Of a stretch of 64,000 nucleotides of DNA, positions 54,830-62,626 are shown in pieces (within the stretch, counting starts at the first letter, position 1; the number at the start of each line of letters is the position of its first letter). Both the position numbers and the translations under genes were made by a program. The notes under the pieces were generated by a model. That model worked only from the letters and a program-made list of their open reading frames with translations. It was not told where the DNA came from and made no database searches. The stretch comes from a virus, in the IMG/VR virus record IMGVR_UViG_3300009103_000001, positions 124,001 through 188,000 of that record; one strand, written 5' to 3'.

Positions 54830-55479
54830 TGGAAGCAACATTTAAAATAAACATGGTGGATATTTGTGACATCCAATTAGGTGACCATTTTAATACATTA
54901 GTAAACAAATATTCTAATATTGCACAAACTTTAAATCCTGATAAATTTAATAAAGAAGAATTAGATTTAAACTTTCCTTATATAGAATCTAAACAACGTA
55001 AGTATTATGGTTTAGTAGAAACACTATGGAATAGTGGGTTATTAAAAGATAATATGAAAATTATAGATTTAGGTTGTGGTTTATGTACAACATTATATAA
55101 TTTAAATTTACAATTTAAAAATTATAATATACCATCTAGTTTTTATGGTGTAGAATATAATGAAGAGTTATTAAAAATATTTACCAAATATTTAAGTCCT
55201 CTTTGGGAAAATAATTTCCCTAAATTTGCTTTAGGCGATATTATGGACTGTGATTTGTCACAATACGATTTAATATTATCATATCAACCATTTAAAGATT
55301 TAGAATTATTAGAAAAAATGTATAATAAAGTTTTTAGTGAAATGAAATCTGGTTCTGTTTTTCACGAACACAATTATAAAGATAGAGAAGAAACTTTACT
55401 AAGAAGTGTCAATAATAACATTGAACCGAAAATATCTTTATTTGGTGGTGAAAAACAACCTTTATTTATAAAAAAATGA
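54829..55479 (+). CDS. SAM-dependent methyltransferase
   Basis: A 216-residue class I methyltransferase: motif I is MKIIDLGCGLCTTLYNL (about 75-91), motif II SFYGVEYNEELL, and LSQYDLILSYQPFKD (motif IV region). The FHEHNYKD segment near 179 may hold the catalytic site. It is a small-molecule, protein or RNA methyltransferase of unknown target. It lies between the SET-domain gene and the patatin gene and overlaps the latter as ATGA. Confidence 0.75.
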   Translation: MEATFKINMVDICDIQLGDHFNTLVNKYSNIAQTLNPDKFNKEELDLNFPYIESKQRKYYGLVETLWNSGLLKDNMKIIDLGCGLCTTLYNLNLQFKNYNIPSSFYGVEYNEELLKIFTKYLSPLWENNFPKFALGDIMDCDLSQYDLILSYQPFKDLELLEKMYNKVFSEMKSGSVFHEHNYKDREETLLRSVNNNIEPKISLFGGEKQPLFIKK

Positions 55480-56423
55480 AAGCATTAGTAGTTTCAGGTG
55501 GTGGTAGCAAGGGCGCCTTTGGTGGTGGTGTTGCACAATACCTAATAGAAAAAGAAAAAAAAGAATACGATTTATTAATAGGGACTTCCACTGGTAGTTT
55601 ACTTGTACCATTTATTGCCATAAAAAAAATGGATACATTAAAAGAGGCATACACAACTGTTACCCAAAAAGATATTTTTAATGTTAACCCATTTAAAGTT
55701 AAAAGTGATGCAAATGGTGTAGTTAAAGTGGGGATTAATTTTAAAAATGTTTTATGGAATATATTGGTTAGGAGGAAGAAGTCATTTGGTGATGCAGATA
55801 ATCTTAAAAAATTGATAAGGAGATTTATGAGTGAAAAAGATTATAGAAAAATAAAAGATTCGGGTAGAGAAGTAATTTGTACCACCACAAACCTAACATT
55901 AGGTAAACCAGAATATAAATCAACAAAAGAATATGGGTATAAGGATTTTTGTGATTGGACATTAGCTTCAGCAACAGTACCACCATTTATGAGTGTGGTA
56001 GAAAAGGATGGTTATGAATATGCGGATGGAGCAATATTGGAACATGCTGCGATACAAGAAGCGATAAATAGAGGGGCGAAAGAAATAGATGTTATTATTC
56101 TTAGAAAGGAAGAAACTGAATTACCCCCAGAATTAATTAGAAATGCTTTTCACTATATATTTAGAACAATAGATTTAATGATGTTGGAGATAGGTAGGTC
56201 TGATGTTCAGATTGGTAAATTAAAATCTAAAAAAAATGATGTTAAATTAAATTTTTATTATACACCAAGAAAACTTACCAACAATTCTTTGATATTTAAT
56301 AAAGAGAACATGTCGAGTTGGTGGGAAGAAGGTTATATGTCCGCAAGAAAGAGATTTTGTAAGTCATATAATTTATGTGGCAAGAAAAAGGCTAAGTTAA
56401 CATATGATGGTACAATAGATTAA
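55476..56423 (+). CDS. Patatin-like phospholipase
   Basis: A 315-residue protein with the Ser-Asp dyad of patatin: oxyanion loop SGGGSKGAFGGG (7-18), nucleophile elbow GTSTG with Ser38, and DGA with Asp184 (YADGAI). It should hydrolyse acyl ester bonds in phospholipids. It has no signal peptide, so in the phage it may act from the cytoplasm on the inner membrane or be carried in the virion. The neighbouring SET and methyltransferase genes overlap or abut it. Comparable patatins occur in some large phages and as bacterial effectors. Confidence 0.9.
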   Translation: MKALVVSGGGSKGAFGGGVAQYLIEKEKKEYDLLIGTSTGSLLVPFIAIKKMDTLKEAYTTVTQKDIFNVNPFKVKSDANGVVKVGINFKNVLWNILVRRKKSFGDADNLKKLIRRFMSEKDYRKIKDSGREVICTTTNLTLGKPEYKSTKEYGYKDFCDWTLASATVPPFMSVVEKDGYEYADGAILEHAAIQEAINRGAKEIDVIILRKEETELPPELIRNAFHYIFRTIDLMMLEIGRSDVQIGKLKSKKNDVKLNFYYTPRKLTNNSLIFNKENMSSWWEEGYMSARKRFCKSYNLCGKKKAKLTYDGTID

Positions 56424-56572
56424 TATTCACCATAAATATCTTTCTTAGGGGTACATTTTTCTCTTATTAACTTCTCAACAAAGGAGAACATTTTAAGGCC
56501 GTTTTTTTCACAATAGTCTTTTAATAATTTATGTGAATGAGGTGTTATTTTTAGGTTTTTAGTTCTTTTCAT
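56420..56572 (-). CDS. Small ribbon-helix-helix-like DNA-binding protein
   Basis: A 50-residue protein: KRTKNLKITPHSHKLLKDYC at 2-21, then a second helix GLKMFSFVEKLIREKC. An N-terminal strand (NLKITPH) followed by two helices is the layout of a MetJ/Arc ribbon-helix-helix repressor. The gene runs opposite to the surrounding virion genes and its stop overlaps the patatin stop. About 45 bases upstream of its start is a 30-bp perfect palindrome. I infer that it binds there and controls itself and the sheath gene. Confidence 0.65.
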   Translation of the reverse strand: MKRTKNLKITPHSHKLLKDYCEKNGLKMFSFVEKLIREKCTPKKDIYGEY

Positions 56573-56616
56573 TAGCTTTTCTTTATAAGTATGACAAAAG
56601 TAAGACTTTTATCTCA

Positions 56617-56646
56617 TTTATTTTGTGGTATATACCACAAAATAAA
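56617..56646. promoter_or_regulatory. 30-bp perfect palindromic operator-like site
   Basis: Left half TTTATTTTGTGGTAT (56617-56631) and right half ATACCACAAAATAAA (56632-56646) are exact reverse complements. The site lies in the 138-base gap between the divergent RHH-like gene and the tail-sheath gene. TACTTTTG, a TAnnTTTG-type box, is at complement 56597-56604, between the palindrome and the RHH gene. A two-fold symmetric operator is the simplest reading. It is too symmetric and AT-rich to be a terminator without a T-tract. Confidence 0.65.
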
Positions 56647-56664
56647 ATTTTTGGGTTTTTAAGT

Positions 56665-56678
56665 AATATTTATATAAA
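56665..56678 (+). promoter_or_regulatory. AATATTTATATAAA late-promoter candidate upstream of the sheath gene
   Basis: AATATTTATATAAA stands 32 bases before the sheath ATG. Related forms precede 32778, 46484, 48979, 59567, 61254 and, on the minus strand, 25193 and 29637. No host-type box is nearby, so a phage sigma factor is the likely reader. Confidence 0.4.
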
Positions 56679-56710
56679 AAATAACTTAGAAACAAAAAAA
56701 TAAAAATTAA

Positions 56711-59494
56711 ATGCCTGATAATAAGATATTCGTATCACCTGGTGTATTTACATCTGAAAAAGATTTAAGTTTTGTAGCCCAACAAGTTGGTGTTACCACA
56801 TTAGGTGTGGCTGGAGAAACTGTAAAAGGACCAGCTTTTGAACCCATATTTATAACAAACTATGATGAATACACAACAATATTTGGTGGATTAAATCCAG
56901 CTAAATTTAGTGATAACAAACCAAAGTATGAAACATCGTATATAGCAAAAAGTTATTTATCACAATCAAATCAACTTTTTATTACAAGAATTTTAGGTCT
57001 TACTGGTTATGACGCTGGTTCGGCTTGGATGATTACAACGGACGCTAATTACGACCCAGATACAATAGTTACTGGTACTACATCAGCGTTTAGGGCTGAT
57101 TTTAGTGGTGGAACAACATATTTTAATTTTACCGATACTTTTGGTCCAGGTGGAGCTGTTGACGCGATGTGGTTATATAGTTTAGGTTTATTCCCTAATG
57201 GACCAACCTTAACAACAGAAGCCGTACCTGGTATTACCACAACATACCCAGAAGGTATTGTTTTCACAAAAACAGCACCAACAACATTTAGTGGTACTTC
57301 AGCGATAGTTACATTATTAAGTGGTTCTAGTTTAAGTGGTACTATAACTGGTACAACTACAGATTATACAGCGACAGCATACACAGAATATGAAGGTATT
57401 GTATTAGCTATGTTAAGGTCAAGAGGTAGTGTTTCTAGTGATGTGTTATCATACGATACTTTACAAACAAGTGGTGGTGTTGAAATAAATATTAATGGAG
57501 CATCTACTGACCCAGAAGCTGATTTTGAATTATCCGCAACAACATCTAGTAGTGTTGTTAAATATGATGTGTCTTTAGATACTACAGCAAGAAATTATAT
57601 AACTAGAGTATTGGGTACGGATTGTTTTGATAAAGACGCTTTAATATTTGTAGAAGAACAATACCCAAATTTATTGGCAGATTTAATATCCAATAACTAT
57701 ATTTTAGGGTTAAATGGTACTTTAGCTTTTACAACTGATTTTGACAACTATCAACAACAATGGCAAACACCTGAAACACCATGGGTTGTTTCTGAACTAC
57801 GTGGTAATGTTGTAGATAAATTATTTAAATTTATAACAATATCGGATGGTAATTCAGCAAATAAAGAAATTAAAATTTCTATTCAAAACATTAAACCAGA
57901 TACTAAACAATTTGATGTTGTTGTTAGAGAATTTTATGATACAGATTCTAGACCTTCAATTGTTGAAAGGTTTGCTAAATGTGTTATGGACCCAACTGAT
58001 GACAATTATGTAGCTAGAAGAATAGGTACAGCAGATGGTGAATTTAGTTTAAGAAGTCAATATATAATGGCGGTTATGAATGAGGACGCACCAATAGACG
58101 CTTTCCCAGCAGGATTTGAAGGTTACATTGTTAGAGATTATGACGCTGGTGTTTTACCACCTAGTTTAGTTTATAAAAACACTTATGACCCAACAAATGA
58201 AAGAATTAAAAAGGTTTATTTAGGACTTTCTAATACTGTAGGTATAGACCAAAATATGTTTAACTGGAAAGGTTATACTAATGACAGTACACCAAATCAA
58301 TGGACGGCAACAACTAGTGGTTTCCATATGGATAGTGGGGCAACTATAGCCGGTGATTTTGTTGTTGGGTGTTGTCCTTTTAGAACTACAGCTGGAATTG
58401 AAGGTACTAATTATGAATCTATTTTCTCTAGAAAATTTACTTTCGCACCTTACTTAGGGTTTGATGGTTGGAATTGTTATAGACAATCAAGAACAAATAC
58501 TGATAGGTATAAGGTTGGTAAAGCAGGGTTTACAGCAGGTTTAGCTTCAACTGAATTTACACAGTATGGTTCTGATTTAGGTAATTCAGATTATTACGCT
58601 TACTTAGAGGGTATAGAAACTTATCAAAATCCAGAAGCGGTTAATATAAACGTATTAGCAACACCTGGTATAGATTACTCAGAAAATGAAGACCTTGTAG
58701 CATTAACAATCGATATGGTGGAAGAAGATAGAGCTGATTCAGTGTATATTTTGACATCACCAGAAGGTGTAACTTATGATAATAGTGCTCAACTAACTGG
58801 TATAGGGTTTACTACAGCAGATGTTCTAGCACCAGAAGATATTGTTGACTTATTAGATGTGGCAGATATTGATTCTAATTATACAGCAACATATTGGCCT
58901 TGGATTCAAGAAAGAGATACAGAAAATAGTTTAAATGTTTGGTTACCACCAACATTAGAAGTTGTTAGAAATATAGCTTTAACAGATAACGTATCTTTCC
59001 CTTGGTTCGCTTCAGCTGGTTATACAAGAGGTCTTACAGAAGCTCTTCAAGCTAGACTTAAACTTACTGAGGAAATGAGAGATACATTATATGAAGGAAG
59101 AATTAACCCAATGGCAACATTCTCAGACCAAGGGGTTGTGATTTGGGGTAATAAAAACCTACAAATTAAAGATTCTTCTTTAGATAGACTTAACATTAGA
59201 AGATTGTTATTACAAACAAGAAAATTAATTTCAGCAGTAGCTGTTAGATTATTGTTCGAACAAAATGACCAAATAGTTAGAAATCAATTCCAAAACTTGG
59301 TTAACCCAATATTGGAAAATATTAAAAGAGAAAGAGGTTTAGCTGATTTTAGAATTCAACTATCTGATGACCCAGAAGAAATTGATAGAAATGAGTTAAG
59401 AGGTAAAATATTCTTAAAACCAGTACCTTCATTAGAATTTATTATATTAGAGTTTAATGTAACTTCTACTGGGGCTTCTTTTGATGATGTATAA
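56711..59494 (+). CDS. Contractile tail sheath protein
   Basis: A 927-residue sheath protein, longer than T4 gp18 (659). The N-terminus PDNKIFVSPGVFTSEKDLSF and VGVTTLGVAGETVKGPAFEP (about 27-46) are typical of sheath proteins, and YETSYIAKSYLSQSNQLFITR follows. The middle about 420 residues are variable insertion domains. The C-terminal core has PWFASAGYTRG, LNIRRLLLQTRKLI, and the strand that ends FILEFNVTSTGA. It marks the phage as a myovirus. A 72-base gap with a terminator follows. Confidence 0.93.
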   Translation: MPDNKIFVSPGVFTSEKDLSFVAQQVGVTTLGVAGETVKGPAFEPIFITNYDEYTTIFGGLNPAKFSDNKPKYETSYIAKSYLSQSNQLFITRILGLTGYDAGSAWMITTDANYDPDTIVTGTTSAFRADFSGGTTYFNFTDTFGPGGAVDAMWLYSLGLFPNGPTLTTEAVPGITTTYPEGIVFTKTAPTTFSGTSAIVTLLSGSSLSGTITGTTTDYTATAYTEYEGIVLAMLRSRGSVSSDVLSYDTLQTSGGVEININGASTDPEADFELSATTSSSVVKYDVSLDTTARNYITRVLGTDCFDKDALIFVEEQYPNLLADLISNNYILGLNGTLAFTTDFDNYQQQWQTPETPWVVSELRGNVVDKLFKFITISDGNSANKEIKISIQNIKPDTKQFDVVVREFYDTDSRPSIVERFAKCVMDPTDDNYVARRIGTADGEFSLRSQYIMAVMNEDAPIDAFPAGFEGYIVRDYDAGVLPPSLVYKNTYDPTNERIKKVYLGLSNTVGIDQNMFNWKGYTNDSTPNQWTATTSGFHMDSGATIAGDFVVGCCPFRTTAGIEGTNYESIFSRKFTFAPYLGFDGWNCYRQSRTNTDRYKVGKAGFTAGLASTEFTQYGSDLGNSDYYAYLEGIETYQNPEAVNINVLATPGIDYSENEDLVALTIDMVEEDRADSVYILTSPEGVTYDNSAQLTGIGFTTADVLAPEDIVDLLDVADIDSNYTATYWPWIQERDTENSLNVWLPPTLEVVRNIALTDNVSFPWFASAGYTRGLTEALQARLKLTEEMRDTLYEGRINPMATFSDQGVVIWGNKNLQIKDSSLDRLNIRRLLLQTRKLISAVAVRLLFEQNDQIVRNQFQNLVNPILENIKRERGLADFRIQLSDDPEEIDRNELRGKIFLKPVPSLEFIILEFNVTSTGASFDDV

Positions 59495-59504
59495 TAAAAA
59501 CAAT

Positions 59505-59539
59505 AAAAAGGGGATTAAATTAATTTTTTTCCCTTTTTT
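59505..59539 (+). terminator. Rho-independent terminator after the sheath gene
   Basis: AAAAAGGG (59505-59512) pairs with CCCTTTTT (59531-59538) over an AT-rich 18-base loop, with a T run on the 3' side. Stem is short in G/C but symmetric, and it lies 11 bases after the stop codon. Confidence 0.45.
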
Positions 59540-59566
59540 AATATATTTATAGTAAAATAGAATATT

Positions 59567-60079
59567 ATGTCAAAAATTATAAAAAAAGGTGAATTAGATT
59601 TAGTTATTGAATCAACACTAAAAGAAGTAAAATTAAATGTAGATAGTGGCATTGAAGTTGAGTTAGACTCAAACTTAGAAGTTAATGAGGCTAAAACATA
59701 TAATACTTCAAAAAATAATTCTTCTACTAAAGTAGAGGCTAAAACATATAATACTTCAAAAAATAATTCCTCAAGTAAAACCGAATCTGAAGATGTTATT
59801 GGTACTGGTGATACTGGTGATTCTGATGAAGCTGGTGCACCTGAGTCTGAAAAGGGTGAAAAAGAGTTTGATAAAGATGAAGATAAAACAAATATCTCAG
59901 AAAAAGAAAATACTTGTGATGATTGTGGTAAGTCTAATGAAGATTGTGAATGTGAAAAAGAAGATATCGTTGAGGTATCAGTAAGTGATTTGGCAGAATC
60001 AGTTGTTAAAACAACACAAAACGACATATTAAAAGAAAGTCTTGAAAACTTTAATAAACTAATAAATTATAGAAAATAA
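59567..60079 (+). CDS. Acidic low-complexity virion-like protein with Cys cluster
   Basis: A 170-residue protein: leader MSKIIKKGELDLVIE, then two copies of EAKTYNTSKNNSS (about 41-69), an acidic stretch, and CDDCGKSNEDCEC at about 126-138, a CxxC...CxC arrangement that could bind zinc. The C-terminus is helical. Repeats are mirrored at the DNA level (see next). The leader matches the class seen in other proteins here, so it may be packaged in the head. Confidence 0.6.
   Translation: MSKIIKKGELDLVIESTLKEVKLNVDSGIEVELDSNLEVNEAKTYNTSKNNSSTKVEAKTYNTSKNNSSSKTESEDVIGTGDTGDSDEAGAPESEKGEKEFDKDEDKTNISEKENTCDDCGKSNEDCECEKEDIVEVSVSDLAESVVKTTQNDILKESLENFNKLINYRK
59687..59769 (+). repeat. 35-bp tandem-type direct repeat
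   Basis: The same 35 bases, beginning GAGGCTAAAACATATAATAC, occur at 59687-59721 and 59735-59769, 48 bases apart (16 codons), encoding EAKTYNTSKNNSS twice. A recent in-frame duplication by slippage or recombination is likely. Confidence 0.75.
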
Positions 60080-60086
60080 TTAAAAA

Positions 60087-60797
60087 ATGACTAAAAGATA
60101 TAAAATCAGAAAAGAACAATTAGAAAGAGTAGTAGAGTCTTTCGTAATGGAGTCAGCAGCACCTGAAGCTAAAAAACATGTACAGGGATATAATGATAAA
60201 GAAGATGAGTCTTTAGGTATGAGAACTGGTAAGGAATCTACTAAAAAACAATCTGATAAAGCTCGTAGAGATGATTCATATGGTAAATGGGGTAAAAGAG
60301 GTAAATATGGACCTGAAGCTAAAAAACATAAAATGTCAATGGGAGCTGAACAAACTGATGATTCTGGTGAAGGTATGAAAAAACCTTCAGTTGCGAAATC
60401 TATGAAGATGAAACACGCTCCTGAAGCTAAAAAACATGTTAAAGGTGGTTCACTTTCTGAAGCTAAAAAAAAAGAAATAACTAAACTTTTAGAGAATGGT
60501 GACATTTCTGAAGCAGAATTACAAGAATTTTTCGGTATTGGTTCTAAAATGAGAAAGAATAAAATCGAAAAGGAATTAAAAACTAGAGCATTTGCTTGGA
60601 CAAAAAAGGGAGCAATATCAAAACCTAGTCAACAAGACTTAGATGATATAATGAAAAAAGCTGAAGAAGATGATTATAGTGGTACTATAAGAATACAAAA
60701 CGGTAAAATCGCATATCAAACACAAGATGAATTTATGGCTTCTGGTGGTAAATACCAAGGTTCTGGAAATCCACAAGGAGGTGGTTTTGCTGGTTAA
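60087..60797 (+). CDS. Basic low-complexity protein with PEAKKH repeats
   Basis: A 236-residue protein. The leader MTKRYKIRKEQLERVVE is followed by a region with PEAKKH at about residues 26, 76 and 111 and clusters of Lys, Gly and Ser; the C-terminal third is a compact helical domain (SEAELQEFFGIGSKMRKNKI). Such Lys-rich repeats are seen in internal-head and DNA-compacting proteins. It is 7 bases after the previous gene and ends before a bidirectional terminator. Confidence 0.6.
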   Translation: MTKRYKIRKEQLERVVESFVMESAAPEAKKHVQGYNDKEDESLGMRTGKESTKKQSDKARRDDSYGKWGKRGKYGPEAKKHKMSMGAEQTDDSGEGMKKPSVAKSMKMKHAPEAKKHVKGGSLSEAKKKEITKLLENGDISEAELQEFFGIGSKMRKNKIEKELKTRAFAWTKKGAISKPSQQDLDDIMKKAEEDDYSGTIRIQNGKIAYQTQDEFMASGGKYQGSGNPQGGGFAG

Positions 60798-60814
60798 TAC
60801 TAAATAAAACTAAC

Positions 60815-60847
60815 TAAAAAAGGTGTCTAATAGACACCTTTTTTTTT
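60815..60847. terminator. Bidirectional rho-independent terminator
   Basis: GGTGTC (60822-60827) and GACACC (60833-60838) flank a 5-base loop TAATA, with an A run before (60815-60821) and a T run after (60839-60847). Convergent genes at 60087-60797 and 60846-61190 end on either side, so the hairpin can stop both. Confidence 0.85.
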
Positions 60848-61190
60848 ATAACCTTATTTCATATTTTTGTAAAATATGTTTATTATTTTCTTTTAAAATA
60901 CCACTTGATTCGTAGAACACTATTAAAGTTTTATATGATAAAAAAGCCGTATCTCTATTAAATTTTGTTATCTTATGCCAACTATATGTTAAAAAAGACA
61001 GTATAAGTACTGGTAAATAAAACATATAACTATATCCTAATAAAAATATAAGTATAGATATAATAAATTGTGACATAAAATGATTAAATCTAGTATTAGA
61101 TTTATCGGTTAATTTATTAACATCATCAACAGATTCTTTTATTTGTGAATCCATTAATTTTAATATTTCAATATCATTCATTTTAACCAT
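60846..61190 (-). CDS. Small membrane protein with two predicted TM segments
   Basis: A 114-residue protein with hydrophobic segments FMSQFIISILIFLLGYSY and FYLPVLILSFLTY at about residues 38-70, separated by a very short turn, so probably a helical hairpin. Both ends are polar and likely cytoplasmic. The N-terminus may be at the first or the fourth residue (both Met). On the minus strand among plus-strand genes. Possible holin or spanin partner, but no lysin is nearby. Confidence 0.6.
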   Translation of the reverse strand: MVKMNDIEILKLMDSQIKESVDDVNKLTDKSNTRFNHFMSQFIISILIFLLGYSYMFYLPVLILSFLTYSWHKITKFNRDTAFLSYKTLIVFYESSGILKENNKHILQKYEIRL

Positions 61191-61227
61191 TTTATTATAA
61201 GTATTTTAATATATTACAAATATAGTG

Positions 61228-61241
61228 AATATTTATATAAA
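61228..61241 (+). promoter_or_regulatory. AATATTTATATAAA motif upstream of the HAD-like gene
   Basis: Identical to the core found upstream of the sheath gene, here 12 bases before the ATG at 61254. It is positioned to start the transcript for the HAD phosphatase and the two following genes. Confidence 0.4.
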
Positions 61242-61253
61242 AAACAAATTTTA

Positions 61254-62114
61254 ATGAATAAAATTCTAATAACAGAGTCACAATATGGTAAATTAAGGTC
61301 TTTTTTATTGGAAATGAGATTGCGGTCTTATATTTTTGATTGGGACGATAATATACTTCATATGCCAACTGAGGTATTAATAGACAAAAAAGTTGACGGT
61401 GAATGGGTACCAATGTCTATGGCAACAGGTGATTACGCTAAATTTAGAGAAGACCCAAATTATAGATTAAGAAATAATAAACCTTCCCAAGCTTTTAAAT
61501 GGTTCTCAGATAATGATGCTTTTATAAAAGATGTTAAAAAGGCAATACATCATGAAAGTTTTGCACCTAGTTTTAACAAATTTAAAGAAGCTTTAATAAA
61601 TTCTAATCCATTCGCAATAAATACAGCAAGAGGACATCAACCAACTACAATTAAAAAAGGTGTAAGAATTTTTATTGATATGGTTTTAACAGATAGTGAA
61701 AAAAATGAGATGGTCAATAATATTAGGAAAAATTTAAAATTAGCTGAAGGGTTAAATGACGAACAAACCATTGATTTATATTTGGATGAACTGGGTGAGT
61801 ATTATCCAGTATCTTCAGGTGAGTTTGGCAAGAGATTTGGTTTAGATGTACACGGAAGTGCAGCTAGTCCTGAACACGCTAAAAAAGTTGCTATAGAACA
61901 TTTTACTAAAAAAGTATTTGATAATATGGACAAACTTATAAATAGTGGTTATAAAAAAATGTCTGTTGGATTTTCTGATGACGATTTGGGTAATGTTAGA
62001 GCTGCTGAAGAATTTATAGAAAATGAATTAAATAAAATGTACCCTGAGTTACACTTTGTTGTTTATGATACATCAGATAAGGGTATAAATAAGTTGGTCA
62101 TCGAAAAAGAGTGA
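61254..62114 (+). CDS. HAD-family phosphatase-like protein with leader
   Basis: A 286-residue protein. After the leader MNKILITESQYGKLRSFLLE comes a HAD core: YIFDWDDNILHMPT (motif I, DWDD), AINTARGHQP (motif II/III) and SVGFSDDDLGNVRAA (motif IV, DD). The motifs are consistent with an active phosphatase on a nucleotide, sugar or protein. A tail of the leader class suggests it is delivered with the virion. It overlaps the next gene as GTGA (62111-62114). Confidence 0.75.
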   Translation: MNKILITESQYGKLRSFLLEMRLRSYIFDWDDNILHMPTEVLIDKKVDGEWVPMSMATGDYAKFREDPNYRLRNNKPSQAFKWFSDNDAFIKDVKKAIHHESFAPSFNKFKEALINSNPFAINTARGHQPTTIKKGVRIFIDMVLTDSEKNEMVNNIRKNLKLAEGLNDEQTIDLYLDELGEYYPVSSGEFGKRFGLDVHGSAASPEHAKKVAIEHFTKKVFDNMDKLINSGYKKMSVGFSDDDLGNVRAAEEFIENELNKMYPELHFVVYDTSDKGINKLVIEKE

Positions 62115-62626
62115 AAAAATTAATCAAAAAAATATTAAAAGAAGAGTCAAAAGATTTTGATTGGACAAAGTCTGTAGACCCATTAGATGATTTTAGTGAT
62201 TATTTTTATGGTACTGGTAACTACATCTTTAGAAAAAATACTCCAGGTAGATATATTAGACGTGATAGTGGTTGGTGGCGTAATTGGATTGAAGACGTTG
62301 AAATGGCACACCCAGCTATTATGGAAGATGTGGCAGACCTAGAGGATATGGTTGGGGATTTAGTTAATCCAAGAAGAGGAAAAACTAAAGAATATAAAAA
62401 GTTAGCTGTTGATGTTTATGAGTTTTTTAAGGGGGTAAGAGTATTGGGTGGTAAGAGTATTATTGAAGACTCTGCTTCAACAATATTAGATGCTTATAAT
62501 ATCTTTGGTTTATATGCTGAACAAAATAATTTAACAATATTTGAGGTTATGGACATTTTTACTAGTTGGTTGGATAAAATGGATAATGAAGGTATACCAT
62601 TACATGACAAGAACAAAGATGGGTAA
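62111..62626 (+). CDS. Unknown protein with leader, GTG start
   Basis: A 171-residue protein with the short leader MKKLIKKILKE followed by an aromatic acidic region (DFDWTKSVDPLDDFSDYFY) and a helical C-terminus (IFEVMDIFTSWLDKMDNEG). GTG at 62111 overlaps the previous TGA; no upstream ATG is in frame. The domain is not recognised. It shares 8 bases with the next gene. Confidence 0.6.
   Translation: MKKLIKKILKEESKDFDWTKSVDPLDDFSDYFYGTGNYIFRKNTPGRYIRRDSGWWRNWIEDVEMAHPAIMEDVADLEDMVGDLVNPRRGKTKEYKKLAVDVYEFFKGVRVLGGKSIIEDSASTILDAYNIFGLYAEQNNLTIFEVMDIFTSWLDKMDNEGIPLHDKNKDG

Noticed and set aside
59515-60027. A 170-residue minus-strand frame, serine-rich
   Set aside because: It mirrors the acidic low-complexity protein on the plus strand; the plus frame has a leader, a motif upstream and neighbours in the same direction.
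60080-60505. A 141-residue minus-strand frame
   Set aside because: It is antisense to the PEAKKH protein and has no leader; the plus frame has the correct context.
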